64,000 nucleotides of DNA, from the NCBI GenBank assembly GCA_036417435.1, contig CM070916.1, positions 17,652,552 to 17,716,551 on the forward strand, read 5' to 3'. Within the stretch, counting starts at the first letter, position 1, and every line of letters begins with the position of its first letter. Source of the stretch: Inia geoffrensis (lineage: Eukaryota; Chordata; Mammalia; Artiodactyla; Iniidae). Shown one piece after another: positions 12,601-24,347 of this stretch. The notes under the pieces were generated by a model. It saw only the letters and a list, made by a program, of their open reading frames with translations. It was not told the DNA's origin and did not search any database. The translations under genes and the position numbers were made by a program.

Positions 12601-15600
12601 CCATTTTATTGGCATATGGTTGTTTGTAGTAATCTCTCATGATCCTTTGTATTTCTGCACTGTCAGTAGTTACTTCTCCCTTTTCATTTCTAATTCTGTT
12701 GATTTGAGTCTTCTCCGTTTTTTTCTTGATGAGTCTGGCTAATGGTTTATCAATTTTGTTTATATTCTCAAAGAACCATCTTTTAGTTTTATTGATCTTT
12801 GCTATCGTTTCCTTCGTTTCTTTTTCATTTATTTCTGTTCTGATCTTTATAATTTCTTTCCTTCTGCTAATTTGGGTTTTTTTTTAATTCTTCTTTCTCT
12901 AATTGCTTTAGGTACAAGGTTAGGTTGTTTAGTTGAGATTTTTCTTGTTTGTTGAGGTAGGATTGATTGCAATAAACTTCCCTCTTAGAACTGTTTTTGC
13001 TGCATCCCATAGGTTTTGGGTTGTCATGTTTTCATTGTCATCTGTTTCTAGGTAATTTTTGATTTCCTCTTTGATTTCGTCAGTGATCTCTTGCTTATTT
13101 AGTAGTGTATTGTTTAGCCTCCATGTGTTTGTATTTTTTACAGTTTTGTTTCCTGTAATTGATATCTAGCCTCATAGCATTGTGTTCAGAAATTATACTT
13201 GATATTATTTCAATTATCTTAAATTTACCAAGGCTTGATTTGTGACCCGAGATATGATCTATCCTGGAGAATGTTCCATAAGCACTTGAGAAGAAAGTGT
13301 ATTCTGTTGTTTTTGTATGGAATGTCCTATAAATATCAATTAAGTCCATCTTGTTTAATGTGTCCTTTAAAGCTTGTGTTTCCTTATTTATTTTCATTGT
13401 GGATGATCTGTCCATTGGTGAAAGTGGGGTGTTAAAGTCCCTGACTATGATTGTGTTACTGTCAATTTCCCTTTTTATGGCTGTTAACATTTGCCTTAGG
13501 TATTGAGGTGCTCCTATGTTGGGTGCATAAATATTTACAATTGTTATATCTTCTTCTTGGATTGATCCCTTGATCATTATGTAATGTCTTTCTTTGTCTC
13601 TTGTAATAGCCTTTATTTTTTAAAGTATATTTTGTCTGATATGAGAATTGCTACTCCAGCTTTCTTTTGATTTCCATTTGCATGGAATATCTTTTTCCAT
13701 CCCCTCACTTTCAGTCTGTATGTGTCCCTAGGTCTGAAGTGAGTCTCTTGTAGACAGCGTATATATGGGCCTTGTTTTTGTATCCATTTAGCCAGTCTAT
13801 GTCTTTTGGTTGGAACACGTAATCCATTTACATTTTAGGTAATTATCAATATTTATGTTCCTATTACCATTTTCGTAATTGTTTTGGGTTTGTTATTGTA
13901 GGTCTTTTCCTTCTCCTGTGTTTCCTGCCTAGAGAAGTTCCTTTAGCATTTGTTGTAAAGCTTGTTTGGTGGTGCTGAATCCTCTTAGCTTTTGCTTGTC
14001 TGTAAAGGTTTTAATTTCTTCATCAAATTTGAATGAGATCCTTGCTGGGTAGAGTAATGTTAGTTGTAGGTTTTTCCCTTTCATCCCTTTAAATGTGTCC
14101 TGCCAGTCCCTTCTGGCTTGCAGAGTTTCTGCTGAAAGATCAGCTTTTAACCTTATGGGGATTCCCTTGTATGTTATTTGTTGCTTTTCCCTTGCTGCTT
14201 TTAATATTTTTTCTTTGTATTTAATTTTTCTTTCTTTCTTTCTTTTCCCTGCGGCATGCAGGACTGTCACTGCTGTGGCCTCTCCCGTTGCGGAGCACAG
14301 GCTCCGGACGCGCAGGCCCAGCGGCCATGGCTCACGGGCCCAGCCGCTCCGTGGCATGTGGGATCCTCCCGGACCGGGGCATGAACCCGCGTCCCCCGCA
14401 TCGGCAGGCGGACCCTCAACCAGTGCGCCACCAGGGAAGCCCATGTATTTAATTTTTGATAGTTTGATTAATATGTGTCTTAGCATGTTTCTCCTTGGAT
14501 TTTTCCTGTATGGGGTTCTCTGTGCATCCTGGACTTGGCTGACTATTTCCTTTCCCATATTAGGGTATTTTTCAACTATAATCTCTTCAAATATTTCTCA
14601 GTCCCTTTCTTTCTTTCTTCTTCCTCTGGGACCCCTATAATTCGAATGTTGGTGCATTTAATATTGTCCCAGAGGTCTCTGAGCCTGTCCTTATTTCTTT
14701 TCATTCGTTTTCTTTATTCTGCTTGTGGTAGTTATTTCTACTACGTTATCTTCCAGGTCACTTATCCATTCTTCTGCCTCACTTATTCTGCTATTGATTC
14801 CTTCTAGAGAATTTTTACTTTCATTTATTGTATTGTTCATCATTGTTTGTTTGCTCTTTAGTTCTTCTAGGTCCTAGTTAAACATTTCTTGTATTTTCTC
14901 CATTCTACTTCCAAGATTTTGGATCATCTTTACTATCATTATCATGTATTCTTTTTCAGGTAGACTGCCTATTTCCTCTTCATTTGTTTGGTCTGGTGGG
15001 GTTTTACCTTGCTCCTTCTGCTGCATATTTCTCTGTCTTCTGATTTCACTTAACTTACTGTCTTTGGGGTCTCTTTTTCACAGGCTGCAGGTTCATAGTT
15101 TCTGTTGTTTTTGGTGTCCGCCCCCAGTGGGTAAAGTTGGTTCAGTGGGTTGTGTAGGCTTCCTGGTGGAGGGGACTGGTGCCTGTGTTCTGGTGGATGA
15201 GGCTGGATCTTGTCTTTCTGGTGGGCAGGACCACATTCGGTGGTGTGTTTTGGGGTGTCTGTGAACTTATTATGAATTTAGGCAGTCTCTCTGCTAATGC
15301 ATGTGTTTGTGTTACTCTCTTGCTAGTCATTTGGCATGGGGTGTCCAGCACTGTAGCTTGCTGGTCGTTGAGTGGAGCTGGGTCTTAGCGTTGAGATGGA
15401 GATCTCTGGGAGAGCTCTCATTGATTGATATTACATGGGGCCGGGAGGTCTCTGGTGGTCCAATGTCCTGAACGCGGCTTTCTCACCTCATAGGCTCAGG
15501 CCTGACACCCGCCTGGAGCACCAAGACCCTGTCAGCCACACGGCCAGGTATATGGTGATTTTCTTGCCTTTTGGGAAGTCTGAGTTCTTCTGCCAGCGTT

Positions 15601-15705
15601 CAGTAGGTATTTTGTCAGAGTTGTTCCACGTGTAGATGTATTTTTGATGTATTTGTGGTGAGGAAGGTGATCTGTACATCTTACTCCTCCACCATCTTGA
15701 AGGTC
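9681..15705 (-). mobile_element. Nearly full-length L1 retrotransposon, inactive
   Basis: A ~6 kb L1 on -: poly-A (9681-9701 as T), 3' UTR to ~10066, ORF2 about 10067-13880, ORF1 about 13925-14990, 5' UTR to ~15705, where TCCTCCACCATCTTGAAGG marks the usual L1 start (sense: CAAGATGGTGGAGGA). ORF2 is broken into at least eight frames (10067-10309, 10379-10615, 10697-11050, 11136-11345, 11324-11515, 11581-11862, 12419-12640, 13095-13577). The reverse-transcriptase FADD box reads L-A-N-D (near 11780), losing one catalytic Asp, and the endonuclease GDFN box reads R-D-F-N. ORF1 is split by a SINE. Incapable of autonomous movement. No clear target-site duplication. Confidence 0.9.
14230..14442 (-). 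mobile_element. Cetacean CHR-type SINE, short form, inside L1 ORF1
   Basis: Reverse-complement SINE with a CTTT-rich tail region at left and the 5' end (complement of GGGCTTCCCTGGTGGCGCAC) at 14442. TSD TGTATTTAATTTTT at 14216-14229 and 14444-14457. By chance it keeps a frame open through ORF1 (13929-14558), giving a false 209-codon ORF1-SINE chimera. Confidence 0.93.
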
Positions 15706-15849
15706 CTCTAGTAATTTATTAAAATAAAAGATAAATAAACAAAGGAAAGCTGTGCTGTATAGTTTTACTCAATTCATTAAAAACACTGACAGCTATGCAT
15801 TTTTACGTGTATGCAGAAGAGCAAAACACACTAGTGAAATAGTGTCTAC

Positions 15850-16199
15850 GAGTGGAGATCCCAGGACAGCCCAGGGGGTTGTTTCTAGGACCCCTGTGCA
15901 TACCAAACTTCAAGGATGTGCAAGTCCCTTATATAAAATGTGGTAGCATTTGCATATAACCTATGCACACCCTCCTGCATACTTTTAATCATCTCTAGAT
16001 TACTTATAATATCTAATACAATGTAAATGCTACGTAGATAATTGTAAATATCATGTAAATACTTGCTAGTATGCAGCAGCAAATTCAAGTTTTGCTCTTT
16101 GGAACTTTCTGGATTTTTTTTTTTTTTCTGAACATTTTTGATCCATGGTTGGTTGAATCCAAGGATGTGGAACCTGCAGATACAAAGGGCCAACTGTAT
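15850..16199 (-). repeat. MER2 (TcMar-Tigger) DNA transposon
   Basis: About 345 bp with MER2 landmarks: 'caagtcccttatataaaatg' near 15920, 'catctctagattacttataa' near 15992, and a right end 'atccatggttggttgaatcc…gggccaactgtat'. A T-run near 16115 interrupts the right part. Non-autonomous fossil; strand follows the usual consensus direction. Confidence 0.8.
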
Positions 16200-16574
16200 A
16201 GGATAAACGAGGTGAAAGACTCAGGCAGCAGGGCACTGAGGACACTGTTGGAAGACAGTGTGTTAGAGTGAGTGGCCACATGAGGTTGGAGAGGCAGTTG
16301 CCTTGCAAGATCTTATAATACAATGTGACTAGCAGTCCCTGCAATGTCCAGGTGTTCCCCTTTCCCGCTGTATTGTTACCTTTGTAAATGGCAGTAGGCT
16401 CCTTTGGGAAAGGACAGGGTGATATTGATACTGACAGGAAGCATTATCACAGCCCCTGCTGGAGTGAGAACACATAGGGTGACTTAAATGGAGTCCTGGT
16501 ACAGGGCCAGCTCTCAGTGGGTCCATGGACCACACAGCGACAGTTTCCTCAGTCCCAAATGTGTAATGGGAGTG

Positions 16575-18085
16575 GACACAGGTAGGTTGAAAGAAAAGAT
16601 ATGGGGAAAGTTATACCATGAAAATGCTTAGGGACTTCCCTGGCCGTCCAGTGGTTAAGACTGTATGCTTCCACTGCAAGGGACATGGGTTTGATCCCTG
16701 GTCAGGGAACTAAGATCTTGCATGCTGTGCAGCGTGGCCAAAAAAAAAAAGAAAAATGCTAAGAATAGGAAAGCTGGTGTGACTATGTTAATGCCAGACA
16801 AAGTAGACTTGGAGACAAGGAGTAATGTCAGAGGTATGCAAGGAAATGTCATGAAGATGAAAGAGTCATTTCATCAGAACATAAAAATCATATGTGTATA
16901 TGCCTCAATAACAGAGCTTCAAAGTACATGAAACAAAAAGTGACAGAATTCAAAGGAGAATAGAGACCATACAATCAAATTTCGGGACTTAACACAGAAA
17001 TTGATGAAACCAGACAAAAAAAATTGGTAAGGATATTGAAGATTTTAACAACATTGCTAACCTTGCCTTATACTCACAATGGCAGAATATTCAATCTTTT
17101 CAAGACAACATAAAATATTCCCCCAAATAGACCACATGCTGGTTATTAAATACATTTTAATAAATTTCAAGAGATTGCAGAGTATGTTCTCTGACCACAA
17201 CACAACTAAATTAAAAATCAGTGACAATAATATATGTTTAAAAGCCCCAAATACTTGGACCCTATTGGTCAAAGAAGAAATCTCAAGGGAAATAAGAATA
17301 TTTCAAACTGAATAATGATAGAAGTACAGTATATAAAAAATTGAGGGATGCAACTAAAGTAGTGTTAAGTGGGAAATGCTTATATTAGATAATGAGGTAA
17401 ATTTAAAACCAGTGATGTAAATGTATCTTACAAGACTAGAAACAGAATAACATCTTAAACCTAAATCGTAAGAAATGAAATAGTAAAGATAAGAGCAGAA
17501 ATCACAGAAAAAAGAAAAGGGCAACAATAGAGAAAATTAAAGCCAGAAAATAGTTCTCTGAACAGATTAACATAGTTGAGAAATAGTAATACTCAGGAAA
17601 AAAAAGAGAAAACAAAAATTGTAAACATCGAGAATGAAAGAGCATGTTACTACAGATCCTACAATAATTAAAAGGATAGAAAGGGAACAATATGAATAAC
17701 TTTATGCCAATAAGTTTTAAAAACTCAGATGAAAAATAAAATCTCCCAGACCTGGTACAAAAGAAATAGAAAATTTTATTAAGGATATTGGATTTGCTAT
17801 CAAAAACTTTCTCACAAAGAAAACCTCAGGTCCATATCATTTCGCTGGTGAATTCTATTAAACATTTAAAGATGAAATCGTGCCAATCTTACACGCTCTT
17901 TTAGAAAGTAGAAGGAATACTTCCTAACTCATTTTATGAGGCCACCATCACCTAGATATCAAAACCTTAAAAAAAGAGAGCTTGCAAGAAAAAGAAATTA
18001 CAGGGCAAAATCCCCCAAGAACATACAAGTGAAAATCCTTAACATACTGTTAGCAAATTGAATAAAACAGTATAAAAAAAGAATA
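16575..18085 (+). repeat. L1M ORF2 remnant (endonuclease to reverse-transcriptase region)
   Basis: Sense ORF2-derived sequence, heavily decayed. Readable blocks are CCAGACAAAGTAGACTTGGA (16793), 'ataacagagcttcaaagtaca' (16908), 'gtatgttctctgaccacaac' (17180), 'ggtcaaagaagaaatctcaa' (17266) and 'ggtgaattctattaaacatt' (17845). No usable frame. A CHR SINE inserted near its left end. Confidence 0.75.
16631..16750 (+). mobile_element. CHR-type SINE, old ~115-bp form
   Basis: Starts GGGACTTCCCTGGCCGTCCA, with a tRNA-like B-box area (GGGTTTGATCCCTGGTC) and an ending GCGTGGCCAAAAAA. Flanked by TSD-like AAAATGCTTA and AAAAATGCTAAG, inside the L1M ORF2 remnant, so younger than that L1. Confidence 0.88.
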
Positions 18086-18586
18086 CTTACGAAGTATATA
18101 TGCTTATACTAAAAAGTTTTCTTTGTTATCTGAAATCCAGTTTTAACTGGGCATTACTGTATTCTAAAGACCAAGGCAGGGCAGTCACAGTGATTTTAAA
18201 ATTTTGCTAGAAAATCATTCCACAATGGAGGCATCACCATCTTGTTTCAAACTATTTGTGACCTAGGAATTAGTGTTACTTAGGAGATATAATTGTGAAT
18301 CTCAGCTTGAGTTGAAGGGGTCCTCTGCTTCCCTCATAGCACTGAGGGTCAGCCTTTAGCTGTCTTCTCATTACCAACCAGACTGACCAAAGCATAGCCC
18401 ACGTCCAGAAGCAAAGGCTGACATCATATCCTTTTTGTCAATGAGCTTCCAAAATCATCGGATCAAGTTAGAAGAATGTGCTGATTGACAGGAGAAAAGT
18501 TTTCCATAATGACCTCCAAAACAAAATCTTAAAATTTAGCTAGAATATATTTCCCGACTACCACGGGCAAGAGCATTTACTAGAGT
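18086..18586. other. Gene-free unique interval
   Basis: No gene or recognised repeat family. Ordinary AT-rich sequence between an L1M remnant and a Tigger-type element. Confidence 0.5.
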
Positions 18587-18896
18587 ACGGTTGACCCTTG
18601 AACAATAAGGGTTTGAACTGCACAGGTCTACTTACACAGGGGTACTTTTCGATAAATATGATACCTGTATTTTCATTTTACGATCTTGATATTAACTAGG
18701 TGTAGGGGAAAATTTGTGTTTGATTAGAGATTGCAATATGTGGAGTCAAAAGAACTAGCGTTTGAGTCCTGATTGCATCCAAACTGTTTTAGCTTCCTGC
18801 CCTTGGATTTCTGACACAGAGAATGCAGTACCTGGATTTTGGACTGCATGGGAGGTCGGTATCTCTAACCCCCAAGTTTGTTCAAGGGTCACCTGT
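18587..18896. repeat. Tigger-type (TcMar) DNA transposon remnant
   Basis: Terminal inverted repeats are readable: left CGGTTGACCCTTGAACAATA, right the complement ending TTGTTCAAGGGTCACCTG, each beside a TA dinucleotide, the target duplication of Tc1/mariner elements. No transposase frame. The centre (18700-18830) looks diverged or replaced. Confidence 0.75.
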
Positions 18897-20032
18897 ATAA
18901 GTAAACCTTTTTGAGGAGCAGATATTTTTAGCACCCCAAATAATTGATACAGCTGTAGATAATTATAATTTAAAAGGTATCGTATTACTTGATTATGGAA
19001 TCATTCAAATGGTTAATGATTTTATCCTAATGTTACTGAAAGCAATGATCATGGCAATTTTTCAGAGTAGTAGGATATTTTTTGGGCACGGGGGAATGTA
19101 CAAAAGTCACAGCCATACTTTCTGCTTTGTCAGGATTGTTCGTGCTTTCCTGCTACCTTCAGGGTGAAGGCAGGGTGCAGAGCAGTGTTTGGTTACTTCT
19201 GCATCCCCAGACCCAGCAGAGGTGCTCAGAATGTCTCTATGCAAGCCTCTTGTGAGCCTCATTTCCATTGACTTTGCGCGCACACACACACACCCCGCCC
19301 CCCGCCAATACAGTACCTTCAGCCTCTTCAAATTCTCTCCCAATTATTTCTAGGCATTGCTAGAGAGTGACTTAGCATGTGCTCACCAGCAAGTTCTGTT
19401 TACCACCGCCCTGTGACTCTGGCTTTCTGTTTCCTAGAACTCGTGCTTCGCTTGAGTCCTACTGGCCACGTGGAATGAGAATGGCTCTGTGCTGACTGCA
19501 CAGGAATTCCTTCCACATAGGCCCAGCCTCCCTCCAGGTGCTGCTGCCTGAGGTAGCAGAGGGGGACCAGGTTGTCTGAAATCCACTGCGCTCTCTGTAA
19601 AAGTGTGGAAACACACTCCCTCCATCTTATGTATAATTCTTTGTCTTCATGCCAAAACAATATTGGCTTGTATCCAAAGACTTACAGAGATTTTAGTAAA
19701 ATAGCTCTCATCCTCTCCATCAAGTTTATCGCCAGTGGATGGTAAACGTTCCGTGCTAAGAGGCAACAGTGACACCTGCTGGTGAAGGGAAACATTTTCA
19801 GCCACATCTAATTTTTTTTTTTTTTTTCCTTTTTCAGCGTTTATGAAACTTTGTGCTCTGGTGAAGACAACACTGACAAATACGAACAGGTCTAATCTCT
19901 GACTGGCCAGAAATAATATTTTATTTTTAAAGTGTTGTTCTGTATATTTCTTTTTTTTTTTAAGATTTGTTTTTGATGTGGACCTTTTCAAAGTCTTTAT
20001 TGAATTTGTTACAATATTGCTTCTGTTTTATG
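18897..20032. other. Gene-free interval
   Basis: Unique sequence. A CA run with CpGs lies at 19276-19293. A one-mismatch CTCF-like site on - (complement of GTGACACCTGCTGGTG) occurs near 19769-19784. The frames at 19107-19991 show no family signature. Confidence 0.45.
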
Positions 20033-20147
20033 TTTTGGTTTTTTGGCCATGAGGCCTGTGGGATCTTAGCTCCCCAACCAGAGATCGAACCCACACCCCC
20101 TGCTCTGGAAAGCGAAGTCTTAACCACTAGACCGCCAGGGAAGTCCC
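20033..20147 (-). mobile_element. CHR-type SINE, old ~115-bp form
   Basis: TTTTTTGGCCATGAGGCCTG at left and the complement of the 5' end (CCAGGGAAGTCCC) at 20135-20147. The frame at 19967-20194 is a SINE translation. Confidence 0.88.
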
Positions 20148-20424
20148 GTGATCTGTGTATTTTCAGTGCTGAGTATATGATATTTACTATTTAAGTAACT
20201 TTAGGAGATTCTAACCTAAATGCGTGAGCAGGTCAGGGAGTGGTCTAGAAGTCCTCTCCTTTCTAGGATTTTTTAACATGGAGAAATATTAATTTGCCAG
20301 CTGTTCTCGTACTCTGGAGAGCAAATTTCCACCTCCAGTTCTACAAAGGCACAAAATAAACAAATGGACAACAAACCTGTATCACACTGAACCACGGTGA
20401 TATAGAATCACGATTCGACATGTG

Positions 20425-20650
20425 ACCTTTAGAGCTATGGAGCGTGGGTTCGAATCGCAGCTCTGCCACTAGCAACCATAACCTTGGGCAAGTAACTGAA
20501 TTTCTCTGTGGCTCACTTTTCTTATCTATAAAGTGGGAATAAAGATAGTAAAACCTATCGCATAAGAGGTAGTCATGAGCTAGTATGTGCCAATATGAGC
20601 AAACATGGTCTCTGGAATTTAGTAAGCACTCTGAGTTTTAAGGATTATTA
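20425..20650 (+). repeat. MIR SINE
   Basis: tRNA-like head GGGTTCGAATCGCAGCTCTG, the MIR core CCTTGGGCAAGTAACTGAAT, and 'ttatctataaagtgggaataa'. Nearly full-length ancient mammal-wide SINE in sense orientation. Confidence 0.85.
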
Positions 20651-21380
20651 TGCTATTTAAGTAGCGTTATGAAATGCTTCATATTAATCCTGAATGATTA
20701 TCTGGGGAAGAGTCGGGAGTGAAAGAAATAAAACAAAGAACTTCAAACATGTCAGATATTTCATCATAATCAATATGAAAGCAAAATGAATCCGTCAGGT
20801 AATCCTAAAATTTACAAACCTTCCTGCAAATTTAAAGCAAGGCATTTTTTGCTGTTTTAAAAGTTTTACCAATTGTTTTATTTTCACTAGCCATTGAATA
20901 TACTGAAAAAAAAAAATCAAGAGAAAAAATAGAAAGTCACCTTTGCATTAAGATAGAGTTCTCTTTCTTTTAGAATTCCAAATGAATGGTTTTATTTTAG
21001 AGTTTAAAAATAGCTTTATGTTTTAAGTATTCATGGATATTAAATCCTAAATTAAATATAAGCAGATCCTGCGCGAGGACTCACATGTGACTCACATGGT
21101 TGCAGATCCTGAATTACAATTGTCTACTTCTCCAGAAAAATAAATAAATAAATATAAGCAGATCTCCAAGACTAGCATATTACATGGCACTATTTAAGTA
21201 GCATTAATTGAAACTTTACCTAATACTAACAACCACTACAAGAGTGTTTCTTGATTAAGAATATTTTGTTCCCTATATTAAGAGGCAAAAAATAAAAATA
21301 AAAAAATAACAATGACAACATAATACAAAGAGTTGCCCTGTGGTCAGTACAGATTCAGCCTATACCTCTTTACTGTTTTA
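20651..21380. other. AT-rich interval with one short retroposed tract
   Basis: No gene. It contains the duplication-flanked 21070-21153 insert described separately; otherwise unremarkable. Confidence 0.5.
21070..21153 (+). mobile_element. Short poly(A)-tailed insert with target duplication, source unknown
   Basis: AATATAAGCAGATC occurs at 21056-21069 and again at about 21154-21167. The ~84 bp between begins CTGCGCGAGGACTCACATG and ends in AAAAATAAATAAATAAA. A poly(A)-like tail plus a direct repeat of the target is the signature of LINE-driven retroposition. I do not recognise the source RNA; the first ~12 bases weakly resemble the 3' part of U6 snRNA (CTGCGC-AGGA), too short to rely on. Confidence 0.6.
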
Positions 21381-21393
21381 AAACAGAGGTTTG

Positions 21394-21737
21394 GGGTTCC
21401 CGTGGTGGCATAGTGGTTAAGAATCTGCCTGCCAATACAGGAGACACGGGTTCCAGCCCTGGTCCTGGAAGATCCCACATTCCGCAAAGCAACTAATCCT
21501 ATGCGCCACAACTACTGAAGCCCACGCGCCCTAGAGAGAACAAGAGAAGTGCACTCTGCAACAGGACAAGCCACAGCAATGAGAAGCCTGCGCACCACAA
21601 TGAAGAGTAGCCCCCGCTCGCTGCAACTAGAGAAAGCCCGCGCGCTGCAACTAGAGAAAGCCCGCGCACAGCAACGAAGACCCAACACAGCCAAAAATAA
21701 ATAAATAAATAAAATTAATTTAAAAAAAGAAAGAAAA
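21394..21737 (+). mobile_element. CHR-type SINE, long form, with internal tandem repeat
   Basis: Full-length ~330 bp form: head GGGTTCCCGTGGTGGCATAG, the 'ccacaactactgaagcccac' block, and a tail AATAAATAAATAAATAAAAT. CTGCAACTAGAGAAAGCCCG is tandemly duplicated at 21621-21663. TSD AAACAGAGGTTTG at 21381-21393 and 21738-21750. Confidence 0.93.
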
Positions 21738-21750
21738 AAACAGAGGTTTG

Positions 21751-23699
21751 CACATCTTCTAGGGCCAGAACTATGTTGGAGGGATACAGACTCACAGGAA
21801 AACAAAGCGACATTAACAATTTGGGGAAAATTTTTTTGTATTCTTTTTATTTTTTTTTAATCATTAAATTATTATATAATTTAGACAGTAAATATGGTCT
21901 ATTTTTGCTTCTTTCCAATAGAATACATTTGATCACTTTTTTTATATACAGCAGATTCTTATTAGTCATCAATTTTGTACACATCAGTGTGTAAGTTTTT
22001 ATCAAAAATATGCACAAGTAAAATTAGCAGAATTCCACATCTACACTTTGTCTAATGGAGTAATTCAGGTCAGTTTCAGAATTACTTTGAGAGACAAACT
22101 AATATAAGAGAGCAAGCATTGATGAAAGTTTGTACTAAAGTGCCTTCAAATCTGTTTCAGGTCAAAAAGAGGCAGCCTATCAAAAAAAAACCCAAAAAAC
22201 TTGTCTTATAAAAAACCTTAAATTTTAATGTGCTGCAAGGACATACTTGAACATCTGACTGATAAACTGAGGTTAATTCAATTTTTACAATATTTGGATG
22301 AAAGCAGGGGAATGAAGTACTAAGTGCTTTTCTGATTTTTGTTTTACATATGAAACAGTTTTGATCCATTTGCAGGGAATTTCATGGTAAAATACCAAAA
22401 TATGTGAGTTGGTTGCCTGTTTCTAATTAAACTCATTTTCAAATGAGAAAAACGTAAGAGAGATTTGCAGATGGGGCCTACCTTGCATCAAAACAGTCTA
22501 CCTGTCACTGCTTTCTCCATCAGAACATATCTATCTTGATTTTTTGGGTAAATTCAATGGCTATTAAAAACAGAAAAATTCATAAAACGTTTTGAAAGCA
22601 ACTAAAAATATCTGTGGATGAGATGCTCAACTAAGGCTGTAAGTTCCCCTGCACATTCAGCCCAGCCCTGAAGATGCCAGAAGACAGATGGGAGATTGAT
22701 AGAAGATACAGCTACACAAAATGCAGAATCAAAGAGTGAAATAAACTAAAATATAACAGAATCTCTCTCTAGATATATACTTATCAATAAGAGAGATGAA
22801 ATCACTATAACCTTGAAAATCAAGATGAAAAAGATAAATTTCTAGCAAAAATGATTTTTTTTAATTGGCCTAAGAAGAAATAGAAAATACAAATGGACTA
22901 AAAACCATGTTATATATTGATGCTGTAGTAACTAAAAACAACTCCAGACCAAAAAGTTTGTACAGGTACACCCCACCAAGCTTTTAAGAGGCAGAGAGTC
23001 ACCATCTTCTACGGTGTACTTTTCACTGTGCCATGCAGCCATCTCTGAATCTCAAATAGACATAACAAACAAAATAAATTATAACTTATATTGAAGGATT
23101 ATCCCAATTTTCTGGACAACTGGTCTCTTAATGTCCGACTGATGTACCATATCTGAGTGCCTACCACCAGCCTGGGCTTATGTCTCCTTTACTCAGTCCT
23201 GGTCCACTTGAAGCACTGAGTCCTTGGCCACTCCCTGAACTGAGCTGCTGACCCAACTAAAGCCAATTAGATGAGACCACAACCTTCTGCATCTATCAGG
23301 TTTTATTCAGGCACAGTTATTGATCTGCAGACACACATGCTGAGAAGTTTCTTAGCAGGAGGATTTTATGGAATCCTAATTATTTCAGAAAACTGCACTT
23401 ATGTACTATACCAGCTCAGCCTAACTTTCACAATACACTTGTGAAACCTTGGAACTGTGGGCTGAGTTCTTGCTAATTCATAGGTGGATCAATACAGACA
23501 ATTTTCAAGTGGTCTTTGATATAAAACACATTATCTAAACCACTTACAGCTGTGGCCCACAAAAGACGTGTGCTAAAATATTGCCTGAAGCAGGGAATTT
23601 TCTTTTTGCAGAACTGCCCTTGGCCCTAATTCATCTAGATATGTAAGATAGTACTGTGCTATTACTAACCATTAAAATGCCTTTGAAGTTATAAACATT
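21751..23699. other. Gene-free interval
   Basis: AT-rich unique sequence with no recognised family or coding signature. The open frames here (21773-21994, 22157-22369) have no recognisable product. Confidence 0.5.
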
Positions 23700-23984
23700 T
23701 ACTCACTCATTCCACAATCCTTTATTTGACCAGCTATAGACTAGATGGAGTTCAAGGTGCCAGGGAGAAACTGATGAGCAAGACAGACAAGGTCCTTGCC
23801 TTTATGGAATTTGTATTCTAATGGAAGGAGACAAACAAGTAGCAAATAACACAGTTTCATATAACAAATAAAATGTAGAAAAGAAGCAGCGTGATGAGAT
23901 TTATTGGGCTTGGGGGGAAGTTTAGTAGAGTGATATGGGAAGACTTCTTGGACTAGGCACTTGGACCAAACAGAATATGTAGAT

Positions 23985-24112
23985 GAATTGGGAGATTGGG
24001 ATTGACATTATACACTAATACGTATAAAATGGATAACTAATAAGAACCTGCTGTATAAAAAAATAAATAAAATAAAATTCAAAAAAAAGATCCGCCACCC
24101 CCCCCAAAAAAA
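23985..24112 (+). repeat. L1 3' fragment with premature poly(A)-like end
   Basis: TTGGGAGATTGGGATTGACA through GAACCTGCTGTATA matches the cetartiodactyl L1 3' UTR, then abruptly becomes AAAAAAATAAATAAAATAAAA instead of continuing to the normal 3' end. Possible ragged TSD (GAATATGTAG / GAATGTGTGTGTAG). Confidence 0.7.
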
Positions 24113-24174
24113 AAGAATGTGTGTGTAGTACTTGAGTCATGGGAAGATCAGGGAACATTTCAGGCAGAACAAGA

Positions 24175-24347
24175 CCTACTATATAGACAGGGAACTCTAC
24201 TCAATATTCTGTAGTAACCTATACAGGAAAAGAACCTGAAAAAGAATGGATGCATGTGTATTTGTGTAACTGAATCACTTTGCTGTACACCTGAAACTAA
24301 CACAACGTTGTAAATCAACTATACTCCAATATAAAATAAAAAGTTTA
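24175..24347 (+). repeat. L1 terminal 3' UTR fragment
   Basis: Continues the L1 3' UTR from the point where the previous fragment stops (…ACAGGGAACTCTACTCAATA…) to AACGTTGTAAATCAACTATA and an A-rich tail. A SINE is inserted at its very end. Confidence 0.85.

Noticed and set aside
13929..14558. 209-codon L1 ORF1 frame containing extra residues
   Set aside because: The additional middle part is a SINE insertion bounded by a target duplication; the frame stays open by chance in a dead L1.
20440..20500. Possible tRNA gene (GGGTTCGAATC B-box-like)
   Set aside because: It is the tRNA-derived head of a decayed MIR; no cloverleaf can be closed.
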